NCBI RefSeq assembly: GCF_018333375.1
Contig: NZ_BORW01000014.1
Location: 1 to 64,000, forward strand
Length of the DNA stretch: 64,000 nt
Direction: 5' to 3'
From: Paenibacillus cookii
Lineage (GTDB): Bacteria > Bacillota > Bacilli > Paenibacillales > Paenibacillaceae
Shown: one piece after another, positions 16,767-25,949 of the stretch
How positions within the stretch are numbered: position 1 is the stretch's first letter
Layout: every line of letters starts with the position of its first letter
Position numbers and translations under genes: made by a program
The notes under the pieces: generated by a model
What the model was told of the DNA's origin: nothing
Databases searched by the model: none
Seen by the model: only the letters and a program-made list of their open reading frames with translations

Positions 16767-17879
16767 TTAAATGATGTTAGCTTGCCTTATGCTAAAATCG
16801 GTTTCCTTGTAATACATATCCTTCACCAGCAGATTCGGTCCGCAGCAGCCTGCCGCGTCACAGTGGCAGTTTACGGTTTTGTTCAGCGGGTGATCGTTTT
16901 GCCATTTGGCAAAAACATCGTCGAGCCGGCTGTCCATGATGTTGCCGAAAGGCGGGACGTCCGAAAAGTCGGTGACATAAACGTCGCCCGAAAACAGGTT
17001 GACGTTGACGCGGTTACGTCCGTCCGGGTCGTTGCGGACCGTCACGTTCGGTTCGGATGCCAAGCGGCGGATCAACGCAAGCTCCTCGGGATCGTCGCTG
17101 CAAGCAAAAAACGGAAGCGTCCCGAACAGCATCCAGATGTCCGGATTGCGGGCATCAAGCAAGGAATGGATGGCCTTCCGCGTTTCCTCGAGCGATAACA
17201 CCGGCAGCGAGCTCGCGAAGTTGGACGCATACATCGGATGGACCTCATGGCGTTTGCAGCCCATTTCCTCGATTAGTTTGTGAATTCCAGCCAGTTTTGT
17301 ATGCGTGCGATAATTAATCATCGATTCGGCGGAGATAAACATCCCCGCTTCGCTTAATTTGACGGCGTTTTCGATCATCTTGTCGTACATGCGGTAGGCT
17401 GTTTCCTTCGGAACGGGATGGCTGCTGTTCGCGAAGCCGACCTCGTGAAAATCGTCGCCGTTCAAATAGTTGAACGAAATATGCATGACATCCAGGTACG
17501 GAAGCATTTTTTCGTACCGGCTGATATCGAGCGTCAAATTCGAGTTGATCTGCGTCCGGATGCCGCGTTCTTTGGCGTAGCGGAGCAGGGGAACGATCAC
17601 TTCGTTCACCGTTTTTTCGCGGAAGGACGGCTCGCCGCCGGTCAAGCTGATCGTTTGCAGATGCTCGACTTCATCGAGCCTTTTCAGCATCAGATCAAGC
17701 GGCAGAAATTCGGCCTCCTTCATGACGAGCATATCCCCTACGGCGCAATGCTCGCAGCGCATGTTGCACAAATGCGTGACTGTCATTTCCACGCTCGTCA
17801 GCACGTGACGTCCGTATGCCCGCAGGGAGCCGATCGGATCCCACGGATCATAGCTTGGCGACAGTTGTATCGTATTCAT
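16767..17879 (-). CDS. yfkAB: radical SAM protein YfkAB with C-terminal CxCxxxxC motif
   Basis: The protein is 370 residues. The radical SAM cluster motif CNMRCEHC (CxxxCxxC) is near residue 38-45, followed by the GGEP motif in SLTGGEPSF. The C-terminus has NCHCDAAGCCG, matching the CxCxxxxC motif that defines the YfkAB group. It should bind a 4Fe-4S cluster and SAM and act through a 5'-deoxyadenosyl radical; the substrate is unknown. A small palindrome lies in the leader. The downstream CNNM gene starts 17 bp after the stop, so co-transcription is possible. Confidence 0.9.
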   Translation of the reverse strand: MNTIQLSPSYDPWDPIGSLRAYGRHVLTSVEMTVTHLCNMRCEHCAVGDMLVMKEAEFLPLDLMLKRLDEVEHLQTISLTGGEPSFREKTVNEVIVPLLRYAKERGIRTQINSNLTLDISRYEKMLPYLDVMHISFNYLNGDDFHEVGFANSSHPVPKETAYRMYDKMIENAVKLSEAGMFISAESMINYRTHTKLAGIHKLIEEMGCKRHEVHPMYASNFASSLPVLSLEETRKAIHSLLDARNPDIWMLFGTLPFFACSDDPEELALIRRLASEPNVTVRNDPDGRNRVNVNLFSGDVYVTDFSDVPPFGNIMDSRLDDVFAKWQNDHPLNKTVNCHCDAAGCCGPNLLVKDMYYKETDFSIRQANII

Positions 17880-17910
17880 TTTTTCCTCACCTTATTTCTT
17901 TATTTAACCG

Positions 17911-17927
17911 AGGATTTTGCAAATCCT
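17911..17927. promoter_or_regulatory. perfect 7-3-7 palindrome upstream of yfkAB
   Basis: AGGATTT-TGC-AAATCCT lies about 32 bp before the yfkAB start codon, in the likely 5' leader. It could be an operator or a leader hairpin. No terminator-type T run follows it. Confidence 0.4.
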
Positions 17928-17989
17928 AAAGCCTAGTCCCTTATATCATACCATGAAGCGACAAAAAACTCTCCCGCCTAAGCCCCGCG

Positions 17990-20227
17990 TTACGGCCGCG
18001 CGTTTTCGCCGGGCGCTTCCCCCTCGCCCTTTTTGGCCAGAAACGATAGCCACCCCGGAAGCCACCAGTTGGCTTTGCCGAGAAGCTTCATCAAGGACGG
18101 CACGAGCAGGATGCGCACGACCGTGACGTCGATCAGCACGGAAGCCGTCAGGCCAAGCCCGAGCGCTTTCATCAGCTCGTTATCGGTAAACATGAACGCG
18201 CCGGCCACGACGGCCAGAATGAGTGCCGCTCCGGTGATCATCCCCCCGGTTCTCTGCAATCCTATGGCGGTGCTGCGCTCGTTATTCCTCTCCATTTTGT
18301 AGGCTTCGACAATCCGTGACAGCATCATGACCTCGTAATCCATGGAAATGCCGAAAACCACGCAAAAAATGAGAATCGGCAAAACGGCGAACACGCTTCC
18401 CGTATACGTGACGTTCAGCCATTCCGCGCCGTACCCGAGCTGAAACACGAGGGTGACCAGGCCGAAGCTGGCGCCGATGCTGAGCAAATTCATCGCCACC
18501 GCCTTGAGCGGGAGCAGGACCGAGCGGAAGGCCGCAAACAAAATGATATAAGTGAGCAGCAGGACGACGGCAAGCACGTAAGGTATCCCGCTTTGGATCC
18601 GATCCATGATATCAAGCTTGTAGGCCGGGGAACCCGTCACGTAAATATGCATGCCTTCCGGCGGATGCTGCCGGATTTCCCGCACCAGCCTGACGGTATT
18701 CGGGGAGCTTTCCCCCTCCTCCGGCACGACGACGATGACGGCCGCACGTCCTTTGGCGGCATGGCGTTTTTCGATCTCGGATTTCAGTTCCGGGCTGACG
18801 CCGCTTGCCTCCCCTTTGATATAACCCGCGTAGCTTTCGACGCGGTGAACGCCCGGAAGTTCTTCAAGCATGGTCATATATGATTTCACCAGACGGACGG
18901 ATCGTGAATCTTCGTAATGCCGGTCCAGCTCCGCCGCAATCATGATGCTGTTGGCTTCTTTCATGTCGTAAGCCTTTTTCATCAGTTCGGCTCCGTATCT
19001 GGATTCATAGGACGGCGGCAGCACCTCGGCCGACGGGATGCCCAGCTTCATTTGCAAGGAAGGCAGCATGGCGATGAGCAGCGCTAAGGTAACGACGGCC
19101 GCGATGATGCCCGGGCGCGACATGATCCATTCCGAAAGCCGCACCCACGCCTTGCTGCCGTAACCGGCACCATCGGCATGACTTCGGCCAAGCTTGATCG
19201 GCAGCGAAAAGATCCGCCGTCCCAATATGCCGAGCAGCGCAGGCAGCAAGGTGCTTGCGGCAAGCACCGACACCAGCACGACCAGCATCCCGCCGAGCGC
19301 CAGCGAACGGAAAATGGGGAGATCGACCAGACACAGCGCAAGGAGCCCGGCCATGACGGCCGCACCCGAATAAAGCACCGATCTTCCTGACGTGCGGCAT
19401 GCAGCCGCAAGCGCGCCGGGGACGTCCTTTTCCGCAAGCTCCTCGCGAAAGCGGCTCACCATGAACAAAGCGTAGTCGATCCCCACCGCAAGGCCCAGCA
19501 TCGTCACCATATTCGGCAGAAAATTGCTCAGCGCGGCGCCGTTTGCCGCCACGAAATACAAGCCGCCCATCGTCACCGCAACGCTCCCGACGCCGATCAC
19601 GACCGGCAGCAGCGCGGCGGGAAGGGTCCGGAACAGGAGCAGCAAAATTACAAGCGCCGCCGGAATCCCGAACGACTCCGCCCGGACGATATCGTGCCTT
19701 ACGGCCGCGCTCATATCGTGATAAACCGCCAGATTGCCGGTGATATACGTTTCGGTTCCGGCGATCTCCGGCACGGCCGCTTTAATCTCGTCAAAATGCT
19801 TGAGCGCTTCGCTTGCCGTTTCGTTCAGCAATACCGTATAAGAGATTATGCCGTCTTCCCCGGCTTTCCGCGTCACCATGCTGGCGTACATATCCTGGAC
19901 GAACGGTTTGTCCCTAAGCGGAGCGAGTTCCTCCCAAATCCGGTCCTGCGCCTCCGAGGCGGTCAAATTTTTGCCCTCCGTGCTTTGCAGCACGATGTCG
20001 AGCGAAGCGGCGGACATATCCAGGTTCTCTTCAAGAAAAGCGATTCCGCGCTCGGATTGGCTGCCGGTCGGCGTAAATCCGCTGTCCTGCAGCAGCGACG
20101 GGGTCCTGACGGCGAATGTGCCGAGAACAACGATAAAAAAGACCCACGCGATCGCGACCGCCCAACGGCAGCGGTAGATGATGCTCCCCCACTGCCGTTT
20201 TGGCGCTTTATACTGTCGCTCCTTCAT
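17990..20227 (-). CDS. MMPL-family RND-type transporter
   Basis: The protein is 745 residues with the two-fold MMPL layout: one N-terminal membrane helix, an extracytoplasmic domain (about 50-175), five or six helices, then a second extracytoplasmic domain and six helices. The paired signature segments GLAVGIDYALFMVSRFREE and FGISMDYEVMMLSRIVEAY mark the fourth helix of each half, where proton-relay Asp residues usually sit. These transporters export lipids, siderophores or drugs using the proton gradient; in Firmicutes the substrate is often unknown. AAGGAGGAAG precedes the ATG. It follows the HD-GYP gene by 12 bp, so the two are probably one transcript. Confidence 0.88.
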   Translation of the reverse strand: MKERQYKAPKRQWGSIIYRCRWAVAIAWVFFIVVLGTFAVRTPSLLQDSGFTPTGSQSERGIAFLEENLDMSAASLDIVLQSTEGKNLTASEAQDRIWEELAPLRDKPFVQDMYASMVTRKAGEDGIISYTVLLNETASEALKHFDEIKAAVPEIAGTETYITGNLAVYHDMSAAVRHDIVRAESFGIPAALVILLLLFRTLPAALLPVVIGVGSVAVTMGGLYFVAANGAALSNFLPNMVTMLGLAVGIDYALFMVSRFREELAEKDVPGALAAACRTSGRSVLYSGAAVMAGLLALCLVDLPIFRSLALGGMLVVLVSVLAASTLLPALLGILGRRIFSLPIKLGRSHADGAGYGSKAWVRLSEWIMSRPGIIAAVVTLALLIAMLPSLQMKLGIPSAEVLPPSYESRYGAELMKKAYDMKEANSIMIAAELDRHYEDSRSVRLVKSYMTMLEELPGVHRVESYAGYIKGEASGVSPELKSEIEKRHAAKGRAAVIVVVPEEGESSPNTVRLVREIRQHPPEGMHIYVTGSPAYKLDIMDRIQSGIPYVLAVVLLLTYIILFAAFRSVLLPLKAVAMNLLSIGASFGLVTLVFQLGYGAEWLNVTYTGSVFAVLPILIFCVVFGISMDYEVMMLSRIVEAYKMERNNERSTAIGLQRTGGMITGAALILAVVAGAFMFTDNELMKALGLGLTASVLIDVTVVRILLVPSLMKLLGKANWWLPGWLSFLAKKGEGEAPGENARP

Positions 20228-20239
20228 GGATCTTCCTCC

Positions 20240-21349
20240 TTAATGCTGAAAAGAAATCGGCTGTACGTCGGCGTCGTCCACCTCCGTGATGATGACGGAA
20301 AGCTTTCGCGCAAGGTCTATTTCGTAAGGCGCCTTCAGGTTACGCCCCTCCGCATCCGAGAGTATGCGGATCACCGGGCGATGCGGGGTGCTTGAATGGA
20401 TGCGGGAGACGACGCCGGTTTCGCCCGTGTTTAATTTGACCGTTAATCCCGGCGGGTAAATCGCCACCTTGTCCCGGAACAGCTCCAGCTTTTTTTGATC
20501 GTATAACGTCCCCGATCCTGCGTACAGAACCTCTACGGCCTGATGAGGCAGCATAGCGGGTCTGTACACACGATGCGAAGTCATGGCGTCGTAGGAATCG
20601 GCAAGCGCCACCCACTGGGCGTACTCATGGATTTCTTTCTCCTGGACTCCGCGCGGGTAGCCGCTTCCGTTCAGCCGTTCATGATGCTGAAAAGCGCAAT
20701 GGGCCGCCAAAAGCGGGATGTTAGGCTCGTCTTTTAAAATTTTGTATCCGATCTCGGCATGGGCCTTCATCACCCGGAATTCGTCATCCGTCAGCTTTTG
20801 GGGCTTGGACAGCACCCGCTGCGGAATTTGCGTTTTGCCGATGTCGTGGAGCAGCGCCCCGAGGCCGAGCTGCATCAGCCGGTCCTCCGGATAGCCGCTT
20901 GCGATCCCCAGCACGAGCGAATAGACGCAGACGTTCAATGAATGCTTATACAAATAATGATCCGCGGTATTCATGTCCATGAGCAAGATCATGGAATCCT
21001 CCTGCCGGCTGACATCCTTCAATATCGCTTCCATCACCCTGGTGAAATCTTTGCCGAGATGAAAATAACCTTTGGCGATTTTCGAAGTTCCGGACAAACG
21101 TTGAAAGTTTTTCCGGATATTTTGCAGCGCCTCGCGGCGCGTATCCTCATGAAGCAATTCCGGTATTACGATTCCCTCTGTCTGTTCGTCTTCTATGTAA
21201 ACATAACCGATATCCAATTCCACGAGCCGGCGGATCAGCGGAACCGTCAGTTCCACGCCGTCCGCCAAAAGGACGACGCCTTCGTCGTTATATATCTTTT
21301 TGCCGATCCTCATACCTTCCTGAAGCTTACGAACGGGTACCAAACGCAA
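20240..21349 (-). CDS. HD-GYP domain cyclic di-GMP phosphodiesterase-like protein (A)
   Basis: The protein is 369 residues. An N-terminal segment (about 1-100, RKLQEGMRIGKKIYNDEGVVLL) resembles the small domain common in Bacilli HD-GYP proteins; the HD-GYP domain covers about 105-310. Metal and signature residues are visible: LLHDIGK, a later KAHAEIGY, FQHHERLNGSGYPRG and ALADSYDAMT. Such proteins hydrolyse c-di-GMP or related dinucleotides. The start is TTG 21349 with CAGGAGAGG upstream. The C-terminal 60 residues form a beta-rich extension also seen in paralogue B at 24720. Its tight spacing to the MMPL gene hints at a functional tie, not proven. Confidence 0.87.
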   Translation of the reverse strand: MRLVPVRKLQEGMRIGKKIYNDEGVVLLADGVELTVPLIRRLVELDIGYVYIEDEQTEGIVIPELLHEDTRREALQNIRKNFQRLSGTSKIAKGYFHLGKDFTRVMEAILKDVSRQEDSMILLMDMNTADHYLYKHSLNVCVYSLVLGIASGYPEDRLMQLGLGALLHDIGKTQIPQRVLSKPQKLTDDEFRVMKAHAEIGYKILKDEPNIPLLAAHCAFQHHERLNGSGYPRGVQEKEIHEYAQWVALADSYDAMTSHRVYRPAMLPHQAVEVLYAGSGTLYDQKKLELFRDKVAIYPPGLTVKLNTGETGVVSRIHSSTPHRPVIRILSDAEGRNLKAPYEIDLARKLSVIITEVDDADVQPISFQH

Positions 21350-21482
21350 AGCATATCCTCTCCTGCCCTAATTCACGGATTCCGCGGTTCCGTCATGCCG
21401 TTATCCGTAAAAAGTCTCAAACCATGAACACTGATCCCGTTTTTCAGGAAAGCCCATCTTTTGGCCGGGGCAAACTTACGAA

Positions 21483-22310
21483 TCAGCGCATAATGAATAG
21501 CCAAAAAACAACCGCCAAAACAAACCGGTACACCGCAAAATGGGTCAGCCGGATTTTCTGGATCAATTTCATGAATGCAAGCACCACGACATACGCAACG
21601 ACAAAAGCAAGAATGAAGCCGATCGCAAACAAGCCAAGCGTATCTTTGGTCAAATTTTGATAGGAGTCCAGCATTTCGTACCCCGACGCCGCAACCATGA
21701 TCGGGATCGCGATCAGAAACGAAAAATCGGCGGACGCTTTATAACTGGCACCGGACAGCATGCCGCCGGCGATCGTCGAACCCGAACGCGAAAAGCCCGG
21801 CCAAAGCACGGATAAAATTTGATATATGCCGATCAAAAACACCTGCTTGTAACTGAGGTCATCGATCGTTTCGGCCGTGATTTTCGCCTTGGACTTATTG
21901 AACCATTCCGCAAAAATCATGAACACGCCGCCCGCCACGAGCGCCCAAATAACCGTGCTTGCGCTGAACAGGCTTTTGATGAAATCCCTCGCAAAAAACG
22001 CGACGATCAGCGCGGGAGCGATGCCGATGATGACATGCAGCAGGTTCAGCTTTTTCCCTGAAGCCATGCGGTGGCCGCCGGAATCGATTTTCTTAATCCC
22101 CAGCAGGTCGAGGATCCGGCGCCAGTATACGAGCGCGATGGCCAGAATCGCCCCCAGCTGGATCACGACCTCGAACGTTTTCATCGTAGGATCCTGATCG
22201 TTGTAGCCGAGCAGCTTCGAAGCGAGAATCATATGACCGGTCGAAGAAACGGGAATGAATTCCGTAATGCCTTCCACAATTCCCAGTACGATTGCCGTTA
22301 TTGTATCCAT
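21483..22310 (-). CDS. uppP: undecaprenyl-diphosphatase UppP (BacA type)
   Basis: The protein is 275 residues, multi-pass, with the BacA signatures EGITEFIPVSSTGHMIL near the N-terminus and PGFSRSGSTIAGGMLSG in the second half, which form the inverted-repeat active site. It removes a phosphate from undecaprenyl pyrophosphate at the outer face of the membrane, recycling the lipid carrier for peptidoglycan and teichoic acid synthesis; extra copies give bacitracin resistance. A PAP2-type enzyme of the same activity (bcrC) lies at 44933. GAGGAAACC lies just before the ATG. It starts 21 bp downstream of the 5'-nucleotidase-like gene, so the two may form an operon. Confidence 0.95.
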   Translation of the reverse strand: MDTITAIVLGIVEGITEFIPVSSTGHMILASKLLGYNDQDPTMKTFEVVIQLGAILAIALVYWRRILDLLGIKKIDSGGHRMASGKKLNLLHVIIGIAPALIVAFFARDFIKSLFSASTVIWALVAGGVFMIFAEWFNKSKAKITAETIDDLSYKQVFLIGIYQILSVLWPGFSRSGSTIAGGMLSGASYKASADFSFLIAIPIMVAASGYEMLDSYQNLTKDTLGLFAIGFILAFVVAYVVVLAFMKLIQKIRLTHFAVYRFVLAVVFWLFIMR

Positions 22311-22331
22311 GGTTTCCTCCCCAAGGAAATT

Positions 22332-23768
22332 TTAATGGCGCTGTGCCCATCTGCGTCTTTCGCTTTCCGCAAGGCTTCCCGGACGGACCAGCTCGAAGCG
22401 CAGCAGATCCCGAAGAAATTCGGGCAGCAAAAATTGCGGGTCGCTCCCTAATGCAAGCGATTCGTAGCCGATGCCGAACGTGAACATGTCAAGCGTTCCG
22501 ACCTCGTATTCCTGCTCGTCCAGCAGTTTCTCCCCCATATGCGTAATTTCGACAATCCTATCATAAGGGATTCGGACCGGATCATACAAGACTTCCAGAC
22601 CATCTACCGCCACATTTCCCAAAATCTCCCCCCGGAAGCCGAAGCCCTTGATCTCCCTGCCCCAAAAATCGGGCAGCAGGCTTTCTTCCAGCGCCTTCCG
22701 AATGTCCTTCCCTTTCAGCTTGACGATGCACGCATTGACCGGGGACGGACACAGCGTATGAAGCATTCCGGCGGATATTTCTCCCTCCGGCAGCGGACCG
22801 AGCAGCTGGCCCGTGTTGACAATGGAAATGCCGGTACCTGCAAATCTGCGCACGGCCTGTGCCAGCAAGTTCCCGAACGGGGACTCCGACGTATAGTCAA
22901 GCGGCAGCTCCCGATCGGTAACGGCGACGGTTTCCTGCAAGTATTCCTCGGCCCGCAGCCGATGCCGGTTCAGCGCGCTGCTGACGGTTTCGTCCAATGC
23001 ATCGGTATCGACGGGAATGACGCATCCTTCCGCCATACGGAAAGCACCGTCAGGCTGCTGCTCCAAGCGGATTTTGCCGATATAGTCCCCGAACTTCCCT
23101 GCCCCGCATATGGCCGTGTTGCCAATCACCAGCGGTTTCTCCAGCAGATGATGCGTGTGCCCGCCAAGGATCGCGTCGATCCCTTGAATCCGCTCCGCCA
23201 GCCGCTGATCCGTTGCCAGCCCAAGATGGGACAACACGACGACGATGTCCGATTGGGGCCGGAGCAGCTCGACTTCCCGCCTGATCGCCGCTTCCGGCTC
23301 AAGCGCTTGGAAGCCAAGCAGTTCGTAAAAGGCCGAAAACGGCGCCGTCGCTCCCGTAAGGCCGATTTTAACGCCCCCTTTTTCGAGGACGACGTGCTTT
23401 TTCATCCATGACGGCGGCTCGCCTGTCGTTTCTTCCAGCAAATTGCAGCAGACCACATCGGCCTGCAGTCCCGAATATGCCCGTGCCAAGTCTTCCGGCG
23501 TCAGCGTCAAACCTTCGTTGTTTCCGATCGTAATGGCGTCGTACCCGGTCAAATTGAGCAGATCGACGTTCACCCCGCCCATCGTTCCTTCGGTTTCCAT
23601 CGCCGAGCGGTCCATATGGTCCCCGATGTCCACCAGCAGCAAAGGGCTTCCTTGGGCCTCTTCGCGCTGCCGGGCAATATGCGCCGCGATGGAGCTGACC
23701 TTCTCGAAATGACTGTGGATATCGTTCGTGTGCAGAATCGTTATCGTTTTAGGTTCGTTGCGCTTCAT
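22332..23768 (-). CDS. metallophosphoesterase/5'-nucleotidase family protein (YunD-like)
   Basis: The protein is 478 residues with no signal peptide, so it is probably cytoplasmic. The N-terminal metallophosphoesterase domain shows ILHTNDIHSH, DIGDHMD, TIGNNEG (the usual NHE is NNE), LSHLGLATD and ILGGHTHH; the C-terminal 5'-nucleotidase domain covers about 270-450. B. subtilis YunD has the same architecture and lacks a signal peptide. Likely substrates are nucleotides or sugar nucleotides. GGAAGGACTTTAGC precedes the ATG. It is divergent from moaDE and 21 bp upstream of uppP. Confidence 0.85.
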   Translation of the reverse strand: MKRNEPKTITILHTNDIHSHFEKVSSIAAHIARQREEAQGSPLLLVDIGDHMDRSAMETEGTMGGVNVDLLNLTGYDAITIGNNEGLTLTPEDLARAYSGLQADVVCCNLLEETTGEPPSWMKKHVVLEKGGVKIGLTGATAPFSAFYELLGFQALEPEAAIRREVELLRPQSDIVVVLSHLGLATDQRLAERIQGIDAILGGHTHHLLEKPLVIGNTAICGAGKFGDYIGKIRLEQQPDGAFRMAEGCVIPVDTDALDETVSSALNRHRLRAEEYLQETVAVTDRELPLDYTSESPFGNLLAQAVRRFAGTGISIVNTGQLLGPLPEGEISAGMLHTLCPSPVNACIVKLKGKDIRKALEESLLPDFWGREIKGFGFRGEILGNVAVDGLEVLYDPVRIPYDRIVEITHMGEKLLDEQEYEVGTLDMFTFGIGYESLALGSDPQFLLPEFLRDLLRFELVRPGSLAESERRRWAQRH

Positions 23769-23904
23769 AAGCTAAAGTCCTTCCTTTCTCGCGCAGGTGC
23801 AAAAGTCGCCGACATCAGCGGGTCTCTAATGGATAAGCATAACATTTTCAATATGGATATGGTATATTGGATAGACATGAACATCAATGGTTGAGGTGAA
23901 AATC

Positions 23905-24627
23905 ATGCAACTTCGCATTCAATTATTCGCAGGCTTGGCGGAACGATTGCAGACCCGGGTGCTGGATTACGCCGTCGAACAGCCGGAAATTACCGCGGAT
24001 CAGCTGAAAATAGAGTTGTCCAAGTCCTTTCCGGAGGCTGCCTCGCAGATCTCCGTTTCTTTTGTGGCCGTAAATCAGGAATATGCTCCAGGGGACTTCC
24101 TTATTACGGAAGGTTCCGAAATTGCCCTCATTCCGCCGGTATCCGGCGGCGACGGCCAATCTCCCGTTCGCGCCGCATCCAAGGATGGGCGCTTTTGCAT
24201 CACGGACCAGCCGCTGTCGGTCGAGGAAGTGACGAGCAAAGTGCTTCATCCGAACCATGGCGCCACCCTCTCTTTCGTCGGGACGACGCGCGAAATGACG
24301 GGAGAGCAGCGGACGGTTCATCTGGAATACGAAGCTTACGTCCCCATGGCGCTGTCCCAGCTCGAAGCCATCGGCAAAGATATTGATACCCGGTGGCCCG
24401 GAACCTTATGCGCCATTTCCCACCGGATCGGCAAAGTCGACATTAAAGAAACGAGCGTAATCATCGCGATTTCGACAAGCCACCGGGAGGATTGCTACGA
24501 AGCGAGCCGGTATGCCATCGAAAAGTTGAAGCAATCGGTCCCGATCTGGAAAAAGGAAATCTGGGACGATGGTTCGGAATGGAAGGGACATCAGCAGGGT
24601 CCATGGGACCCGACAGCAAGGCTTTAG
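23905..24627 (+). CDS. moaDE: MoaD-MoaE fusion, molybdopterin synthase
   Basis: The protein is 240 residues from ATG 23905; GAGGTGA lies 6 bases upstream. Residues 1-82 are MoaD: a ubiquitin-like fold ending LIPPVSGG, where the terminal Gly-Gly normally becomes the thiocarboxylate. Residues about 95-240 are MoaE, with FVGTTRE, YEAYVPMA, HRIGKVDIKE and the catalytic-lysine region PIWKKEIWDDGSEW. The Gly-Gly is internal here, followed by DGQSP, so the small subunit must be cut free, or the fusion uses another sulfur route. A cleaved fusion (MoaX) is known in mycobacteria. No other moa gene lies in the window. Confidence 0.88.
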   Translation: MQLRIQLFAGLAERLQTRVLDYAVEQPEITADQLKIELSKSFPEAASQISVSFVAVNQEYAPGDFLITEGSEIALIPPVSGGDGQSPVRAASKDGRFCITDQPLSVEEVTSKVLHPNHGATLSFVGTTREMTGEQRTVHLEYEAYVPMALSQLEAIGKDIDTRWPGTLCAISHRIGKVDIKETSVIIAISTSHREDCYEASRYAIEKLKQSVPIWKKEIWDDGSEWKGHQQGPWDPTARL

Positions 24628-24643
24628 ATCTAGTATATTGGCA

Positions 24644-24672
24644 TTGTCAATCCATTTTTTTCTTGATATGAT
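24644..24672 (+). promoter_or_regulatory. sigma-A promoter of HD-GYP gene B
   Basis: TTGTCA (24644-24649) and TATGAT (24667-24672) are separated by exactly 17 bp, 48 bp before the start at 24720. It is a near-consensus housekeeping promoter, so HD-GYP gene B is probably transcribed separately from moaDE. Confidence 0.75.
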
Positions 24673-24719
24673 AGCAGGTAACAGATGTCGAATTTTGAAG
24701 AAATGGAGTGACGTATTGC

Positions 24720-25769
24720 TTGAAAGTGCATGTCACAGACTTAAAACCGGGCGACCGGCTGGCAGCGGATGCGTTTAGCGCATCGGGACTTCACGTAATG
24801 CAAAAAGGAACGCTGTTGACGGACGAAGACATCCGCAAGCTGATGAAGCATGCCGTGGACTACGTCGATATCGAGCCCGCAGCGCATCAGCCCGCGGTCA
24901 CCCTGATCCACTCCCAACAGATGGAGCTCTTGCAAAAGACAAAGCCCTTCATCGAGCAAGCCGTGGACGGATTCGAGTCGATGTATTTGGAAGCGTTAAC
25001 TACCGGAAGATTCAACGAAACGATGGTAGACGATATCATGGAGCCCCTCGTCGATCAATTGAAGGAACATACGGACATCGTCTCCCTTATGCTGTGCATT
25101 GATCAAAACGACGATTATACATATCACCATTCGATGCAGGTCGGCATTTTATCTTATTATATTGCATCCTGGCTCGGATTTTCCAAAGAAGAAGCCTACG
25201 AAGCGGGACGGGCCGGTTATCTTCACGACATCGGCAAATGCCAAATTCCCGGAAGCCTGCTGAACAAGCCGGGCAAACTGACGCCGGAAGAATTCGAGAT
25301 CATGAAAAAACATACGGTTTACGGGCATGACATCATCCGTAATTCTTCTCCGGACTCCATCCCGGCGCTTGTTGCCCTTCAGCATCACGAACGGGACGAT
25401 GGCAGCGGTTATCCCCACGCCATCGAAAAAAACGAAATCCATCCGTTTTCGCGAATTACGGCGGTGGCGGACGTATTCAGCGCGATGAGCATGAACCGCG
25501 TGTACCAGTCCAAGCAGGAGCTGCTTACCGTCATGCGCGAGCTGCACACCATGAGCTTCGGCAAATTGAGCGCCAACGCCACCCAAGTCTTTATTCGTCA
25601 TATGCTTCCCAACTTCATCGGCAAAAACGTCCTGCTCTCAACCGGAGAACAAGGCACGATCGTGATGACCAATCCTGCCGATTTTTTCCGGCCGCTGGTG
25701 AAAACCGATAACCGCTTCGTGGATTTGTCCCTGCAGCGGGAAATCGGCATCGTTAAGATCTTTCTATAA
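24720..25769 (+). CDS. HD-GYP domain cyclic di-GMP phosphodiesterase-like protein (B)
   Basis: The protein is 349 residues if TTG 24720 is used (GGAG 11 bases upstream); GTG 24708 would add four residues. Layout matches paralogue A: N-terminal segment VTDLKPGDRLAADAF, an HD-GYP domain (about 115-290) with YHHSMQVGI, GYLHDIGKCQ, LQHHERDDGSGYPHA and AVADVFSAMS, and a C-terminal beta-rich tail starting VLLSTGEQGTIV. The conserved His, Asp and GYP residues are intact, so hydrolysis of c-di-GMP is plausible. It has a strong promoter and is followed by a terminator, so it is monocistronic. Confidence 0.87.
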   Translation: MKVHVTDLKPGDRLAADAFSASGLHVMQKGTLLTDEDIRKLMKHAVDYVDIEPAAHQPAVTLIHSQQMELLQKTKPFIEQAVDGFESMYLEALTTGRFNETMVDDIMEPLVDQLKEHTDIVSLMLCIDQNDDYTYHHSMQVGILSYYIASWLGFSKEEAYEAGRAGYLHDIGKCQIPGSLLNKPGKLTPEEFEIMKKHTVYGHDIIRNSSPDSIPALVALQHHERDDGSGYPHAIEKNEIHPFSRITAVADVFSAMSMNRVYQSKQELLTVMRELHTMSFGKLSANATQVFIRHMLPNFIGKNVLLSTGEQGTIVMTNPADFFRPLVKTDNRFVDLSLQREIGIVKIFL

Positions 25770-25787
25770 TCATGGCTTAGTCGAAAC

Positions 25788-25826
25788 AAACGCCCGCCCC
25801 GGCAGAATTCCGGGGCGGGCGTTTTA
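25788..25826 (+). terminator. terminator of HD-GYP gene B
   Basis: A perfect G+C-rich inverted repeat, ACGCCCGCCCCGG with its complement, flanks CAGAATT and ends in GTTTTAT. It lies 19 bp after the stop codon. Confidence 0.9.
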
Positions 25827-25874
25827 TATGGGTCGGCGCCACGCTGACGCTTCTGGACATGCGGCTATCCGCTT

Positions 25875-25932
25875 GCAAAAAAATACGTATCTGCTTCGCC
25901 AAACTTGGTTTGGCGAAAGCAGATACGTATTG
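25875..25932 (-). terminator. terminator of the sufCDSUB operon
   Basis: On minus, a long hairpin (AATACGTATCTGCTTTCGCC and its near-perfect complement) ends in seven T. It lies 18 bp after the sufB stop. Confidence 0.9.
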
Positions 25933-25949
25933 GCCGACCGGTTCATGAA

